Shown: positions 1-8,576 of the stretch, one piece after another
How the letters are laid out: each line of letters begins with the position of its first letter
How positions within the stretch are numbered: the first letter of the stretch is position 1
From: Gammaproteobacteria bacterium
GTDB taxonomy: Bacteria; Pseudomonadota; Gammaproteobacteria; Eutrophobiales; Eutrophobiaceae
NCBI GenBank assembly: GCA_026710545.1
Contig: JAPOQU010000044.1
Coordinates: 1 to 45,343, forward strand
Length of the DNA stretch: 45,343 nt
Reading direction: 5' to 3'
The notes under the pieces: model-generated
Databases searched by the model: none
Told to the model about the DNA's origin: nothing
What the model saw: only the letters and a program-made list of their open reading frames with translations
Position numbers and translations under genes: made by a program

Positions 1-119
1 CCTACAAGTACCCGCGCAGGATAGATTTCATCGATGCCTTGCCCAAGACCGTCAGCGGCAAGATCCGCCGGGTGGAGTTGCGCGCGGGAGAGCGGCAAAA
101 CCAAGACCCGGATGCATGA
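1..119 (+). CDS. Acyl-CoA synthetase / AMP-dependent ligase, C-terminal end (partial)
   Basis: Only the last 38 codons lie in the window, read from base 3 to a TGA at 117-119. They contain [10 protein letters not shown], the A10 motif of the ANL superfamily (acyl-CoA synthetases and related adenylating enzymes). The lysine of this motif contacts the acyl-adenylate during activation. The preceding residues [12 protein letters not shown] match the usual lead-in of medium-chain or acetyl-CoA-like synthetases. The substrate cannot be judged from this tail. The stop overlaps the next start (ATGA), so the two genes are probably translationally coupled. Confidence 0.85.
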   Translation, partial: YKYPRRIDFIDALPKTVSGKIRRVELRAGERQNQDPDA

Positions 120-586
120 CGAATATAAGCACACGAGAGGCGACCCGCGCAGATATAAACCATATCGCTGAGTTCCAGCAGGCAATGGCGCTGGAGACCG
201 AAAGCAGAACGCTGGATGCAGCGACGCTGAAACAGGGGATATCCGCCGTGTTCGACGCGCCGCAAAAGGGCTGCTACATCGTGGCGGACGTGAATGCTGA
301 TGGAGAGGGCGCCGCACAGGTCGCGGGAAGCCTGCTGATCACCTATGAGTGGAGCGACTGGAATAACGCGACTTATTACTGGATTCAAAGTGTGTACGTC
401 GATAGCGCCTGGCGCGGTAAAGGCGTCTATCGGGCGTTATACGAGCATGTGCTATCCGTTGCGACGAAGCGCGGCGACAGCTGCGGCATACGTCTCTATG
501 TGGAGCGCACCAACACCATTGCGCAACAGGCTTACACCAGCCTCGGCATGCACAAATCCCCCTACGACCTGTACGAAAAGCGCTGA
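116..586 (+). CDS. GNAT family N-acetyltransferase
   Basis: A 156-residue protein that fits one GNAT domain. The acetyl-CoA pyrophosphate loop is visible as RGKGVYRAL near residue 100, preceded by the beta-strand [14 protein letters not shown] segment (QSVYVDSAW). Near the C-terminus [10 protein letters not shown] matches the usual motif B end (x-A-x-x-x-Y-x-x-x-G-F/M). The family moves an acetyl group from acetyl-CoA to a primary amine; the substrate is unknown. The ATG at 116 overlaps the stop of the acyl-CoA synthetase by four bases, so they likely share an mRNA. A terminator-like hairpin follows at 632. Confidence 0.85.
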   Translation: MTNISTREATRADINHIAEFQQAMALETESRTLDAATLKQGISAVFDAPQKGCYIVADVNADGEGAAQVAGSLLITYEWSDWNNATYYWIQSVYVDSAWRGKGVYRALYEHVLSVATKRGDSCGIRLYVERTNTIAQQAYTSLGMHKSPYDLYEKR

Positions 587-631
587 GGAGACTATCCGTA
601 CAGCTTGAAACCTTTTACGCCCGGTATGGAC

Positions 632-660
632 GAGTCGCCTTAGGCGGCTCGATTTAATTT
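632..660 (+). terminator. Probable rho-independent terminator after the GNAT gene
   Basis: Two 8-base arms, GAGTCGCC (632-639) and GGCGGCTC (643-650), pair with one G-T wobble around a 3-base loop. They are followed by the T-rich run GATTTAATTT. It lies 46 bases after the GNAT stop and just before glcD, so it probably separates the two transcripts. Confidence 0.55.
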
Positions 661-679
661 GCTATACTGGTTCAAGCCC

Positions 680-2167
680 ATGCAAACACTGCCTGTCGAT
701 AATGCCGCCCTGGAAAACAGGGAGGCCTTGGTCACAGAACTCAGGACAATTCTCCCCGATGAGTGCGTGATTGTCGATGAGGGGGCATTGCGCGTCTACG
801 AGACCGATGCCCTGACCGCGTACCGGCAGGTGCCGATGCTGGTCGTGTTACCGGAAACGACGGCCCAGGTCGCTACCGTATTGAAGCTCTGCCGCCGCAT
901 GAATATCAAGGTCGTACCCAGGGGCGCAGGCACATCCCTGTCCGGCGGCGCCCTGCCCCTGGCCGACGGGATCGTTCTGGGACTGGGTAAATTCAACAGG
1001 ATCCTCGAGGTGGACTTCGCCAACCGTTGCGTGGTCGCGCAATCAGGCGTGACCAACCTGGCGATCACCGAGGCGGTGAAACACAAGGGATTCTATTACG
1101 CCCCCGATCCCTCCAGCCAGATCGTCTGCACCATCGGCGGTAACGTCAGTGAAAACTCGGGCGGCGTGCATTGCCTCAAGTACGGACTGACCACGAACAA
1201 CGTCATGGGGATTGAAATGGTGACCATGGAAGGAGAGATACTGCGCCTGGGCGGAAAGTACCTCGACCCCGCCGGGTACGACATGCTGGGCATAGTGACC
1301 GGCTCGGAAGGGTTGCTGGGGGTCATCACGGAGGTAACGGTAAGGATCCTGCAGGAACCGCAGACGGCGAGGGCCATGCTGCTCGGGTTTCCCGACAATG
1401 AAAGCGCGGGTGAGTGTGTAGCCGGGATAATCAGCGCCGGCATTATCCCCGCCGGGATAGAAATGATGGACGAATTTGCCATCAAGGCGGCAGAGGATTT
1501 TGTCCATGCAGGTTATCCCGTAGACTGCCCTGCCCTGGTGCTCACGGAACTGGACGGGCCTGAAGGAGAAGTGACCGAACTGATAGAACAGGTCCGCAGA
1601 ATTGCCGAAAGTTGCCGGGCGAGCTTTATCAGGGTCAGCGAATCAGAAGAAGAACGCGTGCGCATCTGGGCCGGAAGAAAAGCGGCCTTTCCGGCGCTGG
1701 GGGATATTTCGCCGGATTACTACTGTATGGACGGCACCATCCCGCGCCGGGAACTCTCCCACGTACTGACCCGGATCAGGGAAATGTCGGACAAGTACGG
1801 ATTGAAGGTGGCGAACGTGTTTCATGCCGGCGACGGCAACCTGCACCCGCTGATCCTGTTTGATGCGAACGACCCGGAGGAACTGGAAAAAGCCGAAGAG
1901 TTCGGTGCGGATATCCTGCGCCTGTGCGTGGAAGTCGGTGGCGTACTGTCCGGTGAACACGGTATCGGCTTTGAGAAAAAAGATCTCATGCCCGCGATGT
2001 TCAATGAACAGGACCTGCAGCAGCAACAGCGCATCAAGTGCGTCTTTGACCCGGAAGGCCAATTGAATCCGGGCAAGGTATTCCCGGTCCTGCACCGCTG
2101 CGCGGAACTGGGCAAACTGCACGTGCACAAAGGCAAAATTCCGTTCCCCGACATACCCAGGTTTTAA
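680..2167 (+). CDS. glcD: Glycolate-oxidase-type FAD-linked dehydrogenase, subunit GlcD
   Basis: A 495-residue protein (E. coli GlcD is about 499). It has an N-terminal PCMH-type FAD domain with PRGAGTSLSGG and the GLLGVITEVTVRI strand, and a C-terminal FAD-oxidase domain with NVFHAGDGNLHP and LSGEHGIG, the signature of the GlcD / D-lactate dehydrogenase group. It would oxidise a 2-hydroxy acid such as glycolate or D-lactate and pass electrons through GlcE and GlcF to the respiratory chain. The reading frame also opens at a TTG at 659, but ATG 680 is preferred because it is the first ATG and because a TATACT box at 663-668 would be inside the gene otherwise. glcE and glcF follow on the same strand. 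Confidence 0.93.
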   Translation: MQTLPVDNAALENREALVTELRTILPDECVIVDEGALRVYETDALTAYRQVPMLVVLPETTAQVATVLKLCRRMNIKVVPRGAGTSLSGGALPLADGIVLGLGKFNRILEVDFANRCVVAQSGVTNLAITEAVKHKGFYYAPDPSSQIVCTIGGNVSENSGGVHCLKYGLTTNNVMGIEMVTMEGEILRLGGKYLDPAGYDMLGIVTGSEGLLGVITEVTVRILQEPQTARAMLLGFPDNESAGECVAGIISAGIIPAGIEMMDEFAIKAAEDFVHAGYPVDCPALVLTELDGPEGEVTELIEQVRRIAESCRASFIRVSESEEERVRIWAGRKAAFPALGDISPDYYCMDGTIPRRELSHVLTRIREMSDKYGLKVANVFHAGDGNLHPLILFDANDPEELEKAEEFGADILRLCVEVGGVLSGEHGIGFEKKDLMPAMFNEQDLQQQQRIKCVFDPEGQLNPGKVFPVLHRCAELGKLHVHKGKIPFPDIPRF

Positions 2168-2313
2168 TTATCCGCAGATGACGCAGATTAACGCAGATTA
2201 TTTTTTGTTATTCTTTGATTCAGTGTTAAAACAGATCATCGTGCTTTCAGAAAAAAACAATATAAATAAGAAACATCATTTCATCTGCGTTAATCTGCGT
2301 CATCTGCGGATAA
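2168..2313. repeat. 31-bp perfect inverted repeat with 84-bp spacer (REP/MITE-like)
   Basis: The left arm (2168-2198) and right arm (2283-2313) are exact reverse complements over 31 bases. Each arm is itself built from direct near-repeats of a GCAGATTAAC-like unit of about 10 bases. The spacer is AT-rich and has no ORF. The left arm begins directly after the glcD stop and the right arm ends one base before the glcE start codon. The element could fold into a long stem in glcD-glcE mRNA. A short related piece, CCACAGATGACACA, occurs at 43698. Confidence 0.85.
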
Positions 2314-2314
2314 C

Positions 2315-3580
2315 ATGAGTAACGAACGTTTTTTACCGGAATCGGAACAGCAGGCCCTGGAACTGGTCCGGTGGGCCGTCGCCGAGGGCAGGACTGTTTC
2401 GGTCCAGGGAAAAAACACAAAACACGGTTTCGGCCTGCCGGTCAGCGCGGATTGTACCCTGTCCCTCGAGAAGCTCAGCGGGATACTTGAATATCACCCG
2501 GAGGAACTGGTCATGACCGCTTTGCCGGGTACGCCGATGACCGAAATACGCGAAGAATTAACAAAACACAACCAGCATCTTGCCTTTGAGCCGCCGGCAT
2601 TGAACAGGCTGTACCAGGTAGAGGATGAAGGCACTATCGGCGGAAGCTTCATCGGCAACCTGGCCGGCCCGCGGCGTTTCAAATCGGGTAGTGCGCGGGA
2701 CCATATCCTGGGTGTCAGGGCGATCAACGGCCGCGGCGAGACCTGGAAATCCGGCGGCAAGGTCATAAAAAACGTCAGTGGGTATGACATGAGCAAACTG
2801 GTTACCGGTTCCTGGGGTACGCTGTCCGTGGTCACTGAATTGACGTTTAAAGTCCTGCCGGCGCCGCCGGTAACCCGGGGCCTGGCCGTATGGGGGCTCT
2901 CGGCAAGGCTGGGAACGGCCCTGATGGCGCAGGTGATCTCCACCCCCTGCGAAACGTCCGGCCTGGCGTACCTGCCCGAAGCGGCGCTGACGGCAATCGG
3001 CCGGGACGGCGCCTCTTTTCCCGATAAAACGCTGACGCTGATAAGACTGGAAGGAACGGAGTTGTCCGTCAAAGAACGCTTGCAAAGCATCACCGGGTGG
3101 CTGCCTGACGGGTGTGAATACAGCGTCCTTGAGCAGGCAGCGTCGATTGCAGCCTGGTCATTGATCGGCAACACGGCGCCGTTACAGGACGCACAACGCA
3201 CCCCGGGCATCCTGAAAATATCACTCCCCCCGGCATCAGCCTGGAACCTGGCCCGTTTCATCGACGAACTGCGCGGCTGCACCTGGTACCTGGATGCTGC
3301 AGGGGGCTGGTTATGGGTGGGCATCTGCCAGGCCGGGATGACAGATAAGATACACGCCATAAGCCGGGAGGTTGATACTACCGGCGGCGCCACGACCATT
3401 TATCGCGCCCCCTCCGCCGTGAAACAGGAAACCGGTATTTATCCGTTCCCCGGCGAATCAATCAAACGCTTGAATGAAAAGATAAAACACAGCTTCGACC
3501 CGGGAAACATCTTCAACCCCGGCCGCCTCATTTCACGTGAATCCCCCGCCCCGGCTTTGGCAGGGACAGGCTCTGTTTAA
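2315..3580 (+). CDS. glcE: Glycolate-oxidase-type FAD-binding subunit GlcE
   Basis: A 421-residue FAD-binding (PCMH-type) protein, longer than E. coli GlcE (about 350). It shows TIGGSFIGNLAGPRR (FAD loop), VKVIKNVSGYDMSKL-like text (KVIKNVSGYDMSKLVTGSWG) and SFDPGNIFNPGRL at the C-terminus, all typical for GlcE. It works with GlcD and GlcF in a membrane-associated dehydrogenase complex. No good ribosome-binding site lies upstream; the start codon sits directly after the right arm of the inverted repeat. Its stop is three bases from glcF. Confidence 0.9.
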   Translation: MSNERFLPESEQQALELVRWAVAEGRTVSVQGKNTKHGFGLPVSADCTLSLEKLSGILEYHPEELVMTALPGTPMTEIREELTKHNQHLAFEPPALNRLYQVEDEGTIGGSFIGNLAGPRRFKSGSARDHILGVRAINGRGETWKSGGKVIKNVSGYDMSKLVTGSWGTLSVVTELTFKVLPAPPVTRGLAVWGLSARLGTALMAQVISTPCETSGLAYLPEAALTAIGRDGASFPDKTLTLIRLEGTELSVKERLQSITGWLPDGCEYSVLEQAASIAAWSLIGNTAPLQDAQRTPGILKISLPPASAWNLARFIDELRGCTWYLDAAGGWLWVGICQAGMTDKIHAISREVDTTGGATTIYRAPSAVKQETGIYPFPGESIKRLNEKIKHSFDPGNIFNPGRLISRESPAPALAGTGSV

Positions 3581-3583
3581 ACA

Positions 3584-4852
3584 ATGCGCACCGAATTCAC
3601 CGCCGCACAACTGACCGACCCCGGACTGCACGAGGCCAACAGCATCCTGCGTAAATGTGTTCATTGCGGTTTCTGCAACTCCACCTGCCCTACCTTCAAA
3701 CTGCTTGGCGATGAACTGGACGGGCCGCGCGGCCGCATCTACCTGCTGAAAAACCTGATGGAGCAGGATGAAACACCTTCCGGGAAAGTAGTCAGCCACA
3801 TCGACAGGTGCCTGTCCTGCTTGTCCTGCATGACCACCTGCCCCTCCAGCGTCAATTACATGCACCTGGTCGATGCGGGGCGCAGCTATATCGAGAAAAA
3901 ATTCAGGCGCCCGCTCCGGGACCGGCTGTTCCGGCGCCTGCTGGCAGCGACCTTGCCCCACCCGGCCCGGTTCCGGTTGCTGCTGTTGTTCTCCATGTTG
4001 CTCCTGCCCGTCAGGCGCCTGCTGCCCCGGCGCTTTCATGGCGCACTGAAACTCCGCCCCCCGGCAACCCGGAACAAGATAATTAAAGAGGACAGGGGCC
4101 AGGCCAGGACCGGAAAAGCCGTGGGCCTTGTCGCCGGTTGCGTGCAGCAGGTAATCGGCAAGGATATCAATTCGGCCAGTATGCGCCTGCTGGAGCGCCG
4201 GGGCTGGCGCGTCCACCTGCTGCCGGAACCGGCCTGCTGCGGCGCAGTCGAGCACCACCTGGGTAAACAAGCCCTGGCGGAAAAACGCTTCCGGCAAAAC
4301 ATCACCGACTGGATACAACAGGTTGACGAACACGGACTCGAGGCCTTGATCGTCAATGCCTCCGGTTGCGGAACCATGCTCAAGGACTACGGCCACCTGT
4401 TTCGCCATGACGAGTCCCTGGCTGCTGCTGCCGGTAGAATCAGCGGGATGACCCAGGATATAGCTGAATTTTTATCCGAGCAGCAAGGCGTGACCGAAAA
4501 CGGCGAAATGGAGCAGGTCCGTGTCGCCTACCAGAGTCCCTGTTCCATGCAACACGGCCAGAAAATCGACATACAACCGCTGACCCTGTTACGGCAAGCC
4601 GGCTTCAAGGTACAGGAACTGCCGGAAAAATACATGTGCTGCGGCTCGGCCGGCACCTATAATATCCTGCAACCGGCGATCGCCGCTGAACTGGGAGAAA
4701 GAAAAGCGGTCTATATTGAACAGGCAAACGTAGACGTCGTGGCCAGCGGCAACATGGCCTGCATGATGCACCTGCGGCAATTCACCGATGTCCCCTTTGT
4801 ACATACGGCAGAACTGCTCGACTGGGCGACAGGCGGCCCCAAGCCGTTTTAA
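3584..4852 (+). CDS. glcF: Glycolate-oxidase-type iron-sulfur subunit GlcF
   Basis: A 422-residue protein with two N-terminal 4Fe-4S motifs, CVHCGFCNSTCP (about residues 25-36) and CLSCLSCMTTCP (about 76-87), and two CCG motifs further on (EPACCGAVEHH and YMCCGSAGTY). The latter belong to the heterodisulfide-reductase-type cysteine-rich domains. This order is that of GlcF, which carries electrons from GlcD/GlcE to the quinone pool. It starts at an ATG three bases after glcE. Confidence 0.93.
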   Translation: MRTEFTAAQLTDPGLHEANSILRKCVHCGFCNSTCPTFKLLGDELDGPRGRIYLLKNLMEQDETPSGKVVSHIDRCLSCLSCMTTCPSSVNYMHLVDAGRSYIEKKFRRPLRDRLFRRLLAATLPHPARFRLLLLFSMLLLPVRRLLPRRFHGALKLRPPATRNKIIKEDRGQARTGKAVGLVAGCVQQVIGKDINSASMRLLERRGWRVHLLPEPACCGAVEHHLGKQALAEKRFRQNITDWIQQVDEHGLEALIVNASGCGTMLKDYGHLFRHDESLAAAAGRISGMTQDIAEFLSEQQGVTENGEMEQVRVAYQSPCSMQHGQKIDIQPLTLLRQAGFKVQELPEKYMCCGSAGTYNILQPAIAAELGERKAVYIEQANVDVVASGNMACMMHLRQFTDVPFVHTAELLDWATGGPKPF

Positions 4853-4885
4853 AACTGCAAACCATATAACAACCAGGAGTGGATC

Positions 4886-5500
4886 ATGAACAACCCGGTA
4901 AACATCACCGTCTTCCGCTGGGCCGGCGCCTGGGGCCCGTTCAAGGTCAATATCCCCTGTGGGGAATGCGCCTTGACCAAGGACATTATCCAGGACTGTA
5001 TGGATACGGACCTGGCAGGCATAGATGTCGAACTCGACATGCGCGACTGGCTCACGGAATGGTGGAAGCCCCTGCCCAAGGGAGGCTGGCATGCGCCGAT
5101 TGTGCTGGTAAACGACAGGATCATATCCCAGGGAGCGGCCTTGAACCGGGGCGTGCTGACCCAGTCAGTCATTGAGGAGGCAACGGGCAACTCACCGATA
5201 CAGGGAAATCACGCTTACGGCAAGGCCACCTGCCCCCACTGCGTGCGCGCCAAGGGATACCTGGAACAGGCGGGTGTTGACTACCGCTACCACGACGTCG
5301 TCAAGGACCCGCGTGCGCTGTATGAAATGCTGGCGCGGGTAAAACCGATCATCGGCCCCAAAACCCCGGTCACAGTACCGCAGATCTGGCTGGACGGCAG
5401 CTACGTAGGCGGCGCGGACGAATTGAAACGCATCCTGGACCTGCCCGAGGTGGAACCGAACCCGGACCGGGGGCAGTGTTCCCTGTCCCCCGCCCGTTGA
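4886..5500 (+). CDS. Tandem thioredoxin-fold / glutaredoxin protein
   Basis: A 204-residue protein with two redox domains. The first (about 1-105) has IPCGEC at about residue 26 and a later APIVLVN stretch that resembles the cis-proline strand of a thioredoxin fold. The second (about 110-190) is a classical glutaredoxin: KATCPHCVRAK, then TVPQIWLDG (cis-Pro) and YVGGADEL. A ribosome-binding site CAGGAG lies about 10 bases before the ATG. It probably reduces disulfides or mixed thiols; the partner is unknown. It sits 33 bases after glcF and upstream of the RdhA-like gene, so it may supply thiol reductant to either. The function of the N-terminal CxxC domain is not known to me. Confidence 0.8.
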   Translation: MNNPVNITVFRWAGAWGPFKVNIPCGECALTKDIIQDCMDTDLAGIDVELDMRDWLTEWWKPLPKGGWHAPIVLVNDRIISQGAALNRGVLTQSVIEEATGNSPIQGNHAYGKATCPHCVRAKGYLEQAGVDYRYHDVVKDPRALYEMLARVKPIIGPKTPVTVPQIWLDGSYVGGADELKRILDLPEVEPNPDRGQCSLSPAR

Positions 5501-5533
5501 AGGTTAACAGGCTGTTTAAGCCGGAAAAATTCA

Positions 5534-5725
5534 ATGAGCAAGTCACACCGGCCCGTCGTAGCTGATGACGATAATCCCGGCCTGTTCCAGGCTGTCTGCA
5601 AGTTTGTTCCCATGATTGCCGCTTACTCCTTTCGCCACCTGACGGTGGGCGCCCTGGTCCGGAACAAGTTGAAGAGGCTCGAAGCAAGAGGCGAAAAATG
5701 GATCATAGAAGAGGAGCGGGACTGA
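5534..5725 (+). CDS. Small conserved-looking hypothetical protein (63 aa)
   Basis: A short, charged protein ending in LKRLEARGEKWIIEEERD. It has no signal peptide and no clear membrane segment, though residues 22-44 are moderately hydrophobic. I do not recognise a family. It is probably real because it fills the gap between two genes of the same run and its stop is four bases before the next start. Its position next to an RdhA-like gene recalls small RdhB partners, but it does not look like the three-helix RdhB anchor. Confidence 0.55.
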   Translation: MSKSHRPVVADDDNPGLFQAVCKFVPMIAAYSFRHLTVGALVRNKLKRLEARGEKWIIEEERD

Positions 5726-5729
5726 CTGA

Positions 5730-6704
5730 ATGAAACTCCATTCAAAAGCGCCGGAAGAAGCGACTGTCAGCTACCGGAACCCGCCCGCATCCGGAAATGC
5801 CATCAACGGCCTCGGGGAAAAGGACCTCAGGCGCGCCGGTTACGTCTTTCATTCCAATGTGAAATCCGGCCCCCTGCCCTTTGACAAAATGCAGGAGGTA
5901 TTCAGGTACAGCTATCCCGCCAGGATGCTGCCGATGATCATCCAGGCTGCATGGGCAACATTCAGACCCCAGGGGAAACTCAGCGACAAAAGACAGAACG
6001 TGACCGATGCTGAGAAAATGACCCGGCAGATAAAGGAAAAAGCGCAGGAACTCGGCGCCGGTATTGTCGGGATCTGCGAACTGAAAGACGAGTACCTGGT
6101 TGAAGGAGAAAAAAGCAAATATCGTTTTGCCATAGCACTGGGTCTGCCCATGGACAGGGAAAAAATGCTGCACATACCGGGGCATACCAGCGCCATGGAA
6201 GTCCAGAGAGTATATATAAAGGCCTCTTACCTGACGGTTGGCCTGGCCCGGCACATCCGCTCACTTGGCTGGCCTGCGCAGGGCCTGCCGGTTAACAGCA
6301 GCAGCGAATACCTGCATATCCCCATCGCCATCGCCGCCGGTATCGGCGAGCTTGGAAAACATGGCTCACTCATCTGCAAGGAATACGGCTCCAATTTCAG
6401 GCTCACCACGGTTGTGACCGACCTGCCGCTGGTAGCGGATGCGCCGGTGGATATCGGTGTAGACGATGTCTGCATGACCTGCCAGGCCTGCAGCAAAGCC
6501 TGTCCTCCCGATGCAATTTATTCCGACAAGCAATGGGTGCGCGGCACGAAAAAGTGGTACGTAGATTTCGATTTATGCACCCCCTACTTCTGCAGTACTT
6601 ACGGCTGCGGGATCTGCCTGGAAGTCTGCCCCTGGTCGGAACCGGGCCGGGGACCGGGCTTGTCTGAAAGATTGTTGGCGCTGCGCCGGAACAACAGCGA
6701 GTGA
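5730..6704 (+). CDS. Reductive-dehalogenase-like (RdhA core) 4Fe-4S protein without Tat signal
   Basis: A 324-residue protein. From about residue 90 it follows the core of reductive dehalogenases: MTRQIKEKAQELGAGIVGI, IPIAIAAGIGELGKHG, then VVTDLPLVADAPVDIG. Two ferredoxin motifs follow: CMTCQACSKACP, and a second cysteine set in CTPYFCSTYGCGICLEVCP. Known RdhA enzymes use cobalamin and two 4Fe-4S clusters to remove halogens; the related QueG reduces epoxyqueuosine. There is no twin-arginine leader and no membrane-anchor gene, so it is likely cytoplasmic, like the catabolic RdhA enzymes. It lies at the end of the glcE/glcF/glutaredoxin run. Whether it dehalogenates anything cannot be told from the sequence. 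Confidence 0.75.
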   Translation: MKLHSKAPEEATVSYRNPPASGNAINGLGEKDLRRAGYVFHSNVKSGPLPFDKMQEVFRYSYPARMLPMIIQAAWATFRPQGKLSDKRQNVTDAEKMTRQIKEKAQELGAGIVGICELKDEYLVEGEKSKYRFAIALGLPMDREKMLHIPGHTSAMEVQRVYIKASYLTVGLARHIRSLGWPAQGLPVNSSSEYLHIPIAIAAGIGELGKHGSLICKEYGSNFRLTTVVTDLPLVADAPVDIGVDDVCMTCQACSKACPPDAIYSDKQWVRGTKKWYVDFDLCTPYFCSTYGCGICLEVCPWSEPGRGPGLSERLLALRRNNSE

Positions 6705-8476
6705 CAGGGAGAGGAAGAGAATGGTGCCGGGGCGGGAAAAAAAAAGTATCAAGCGCCCGTGTCTCTTCTGAGACAGGTTCAACCTTACGTGCTGACCTGC
6801 TCCTGTCTAATGGAAATATTATCACCCTCGACAGTGTTTCCAGCACAAGCGAAGCGGTGGCAATACGTGGTTCAAAGATAGTGGCGGTGGGTACAACGGC
6901 AGATTTGGACGCACGCGTTGCCCCGGACACTCGCCGCATGGATTTACAGGGTCAAACACTCCTGCCCGGGTTCTTTGACACCCACGCTCACATGGATCGG
7001 GAAGGATTAAAGACCCTGGGTGGTGAGTCACTGATTGGCGCCAATTCGGTTTCTGCAATTGTCGAGCGTGTTGCAGCAGCGGCAACCAGGGCAAAGCCGG
7101 GTGAGTGGCTCGTGTTCATGCCCATGGGTGGACCGCCTTTCGACTATGTGAACAATCCCTCAATGCTTAAAGAAGGACGTTTTCCCAATCGTTATGATCT
7201 GGATGAAGTCGCACCCGATAATCCGGTTTTCATTCGCGGCGTCTGGGGTTGGTGGGCCCGTCCTCCCTTTCCGGCAGTTGCGAACAGTGAAGCCTTGCGC
7301 CGCTGTGATATCAGCGCTGCTTCAGTTGATCCCTATAATATAAAAATTGTTCGCGACCCCAGTGGTTTACCAACCGGTCTCTTCCTTGAAACCAACCGGA
7401 CTTCCTTAATCGAGTACACATTGTTTCGTAATGTTCCCCGCTTTACCTATGAAGATCGACTGGAATCGGTGCGTCGCAGCTCTGAAATTTACAGCAGTTT
7501 AGGTACCACATCAGCATACGAGGCACATGGTCTTACACCCGAGCTATTACGCGCCTATCGAGAAATTGATGAGCGTGGTGAACTCTCGGTTCGCATGTCT
7601 GCAGCAGTGAGCCTCCCTTCCTCTTCCATGAATCGCAGCCGGCTTATTGATGTTCTGGATCAATGGGCGCCTTCGGCAGGTGGCCGCGGTATGGGGAGCG
7701 GCAACTTTCGTGTCTCCGGCGTTACCCTCGACCATTCCGATCCAAAGATAGCTGCAATCATCGCAAGGGATTATCCCTACGTTCAATGGGCTGGAAATTT
7801 CGAGCAGGGTATTACAAGTTCAGAATTTGTTGAAATCGGCATTGCAGCCGCGCAGCGCAAGCTGCGATTGAATTTCCTGATTGCTACAACACCTTATCAC
7901 AGTGTTGACGGCACCCTTGACATGCTCGAGCAAATTGATAAACAGGCGCCGATTAGAGATTTACGCTGCGTTGGCTTTCACCTGATTAACGCAAGCGCAC
8001 AACAACTTCGCAGAATTCGGGAGCTCGGATTGATCATTACCATAACGCCGTCATTCATTTATTCACATGCGGCTGAACTCCATCTGCATAAGCTGGGTCA
8101 GGACGCCTGCCCCATTCGCGAGGTACTCGATGCAGGTATCCCTGTAACACTGGGTTCGGACAATGTACCCCCCTCGATGTTTTTCACCGCCTGGGAAGCA
8201 CTGGTACGCTGGGATGAAACCGGACAACAACACCTGGGTAATTCTCGCCTGGATCGTGAGGAAGTATTGCGACTTTGCTGTCAAAGTCCCCATTACATTA
8301 ACTGGGAAGAAGACAACCGGGGAGTCATTGCACCGGGCATGGCGGCGGAACTTATGGTCTTCGATGCCAATCCGCTGACCTGCGACATAGACCTTTTGCC
8401 TCAGCTGACACCGGTATTGACGATGGTTGACGGCCGCATCGTGCACGATGCGGGCTCTGGTATTCCATCAATTTGA
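6701..8476 (+). CDS. Amidohydrolase, YtcJ-like family
   Basis: A metal-dependent hydrolase of about 590 residues. The N-terminal strand ADLLLSNGNIITLD, the metal motif FFDTHAHMD, and late VTLGSDNVPP and GVIAPGMAAELMVFD are the usual landmarks of the YtcJ/AepA group of amidohydrolases, which cut amide or related C-N bonds in small cyclic or linear compounds. The only in-frame start is GTG 6701, overlapping the previous stop. However, a far better ribosome-binding site precedes ATG 6721, which is out of frame by one base because of an A9 run at 6737-6745. The true start is therefore uncertain. Base composition is less GC-rich than in the genes to its left. Confidence 0.85.
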   Translation: MTGRGREWCRGGKKKVSSARVSSETGSTLRADLLLSNGNIITLDSVSSTSEAVAIRGSKIVAVGTTADLDARVAPDTRRMDLQGQTLLPGFFDTHAHMDREGLKTLGGESLIGANSVSAIVERVAAAATRAKPGEWLVFMPMGGPPFDYVNNPSMLKEGRFPNRYDLDEVAPDNPVFIRGVWGWWARPPFPAVANSEALRRCDISAASVDPYNIKIVRDPSGLPTGLFLETNRTSLIEYTLFRNVPRFTYEDRLESVRRSSEIYSSLGTTSAYEAHGLTPELLRAYREIDERGELSVRMSAAVSLPSSSMNRSRLIDVLDQWAPSAGGRGMGSGNFRVSGVTLDHSDPKIAAIIARDYPYVQWAGNFEQGITSSEFVEIGIAAAQRKLRLNFLIATTPYHSVDGTLDMLEQIDKQAPIRDLRCVGFHLINASAQQLRRIRELGLIITITPSFIYSHAAELHLHKLGQDACPIREVLDAGIPVTLGSDNVPPSMFFTAWEALVRWDETGQQHLGNSRLDREEVLRLCCQSPHYINWEEDNRGVIAPGMAAELMVFDANPLTCDIDLLPQLTPVLTMVDGRIVHDAGSGIPSI

Positions 8477-8576
8477 ATACGCAGGTAAATCTATAACAAC
8501 CATCCTGCAAATCGCTCGACTTCGTTGCAAACAACTTCTATACTAGCCGGCAGGTCCATTAATTGGGAGTTGCTCC

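Noticed and set aside
3533..4408. 291-codon open frame on the minus strand.
   Set aside because: Shadow of glcF, rich in Gln/Ala/Gly as expected for an antisense frame.
5534..5725. Interpretation of the 63-residue protein as an RdhB membrane anchor.
   Set aside because: It lacks three membrane helices; kept only as hypothetical.
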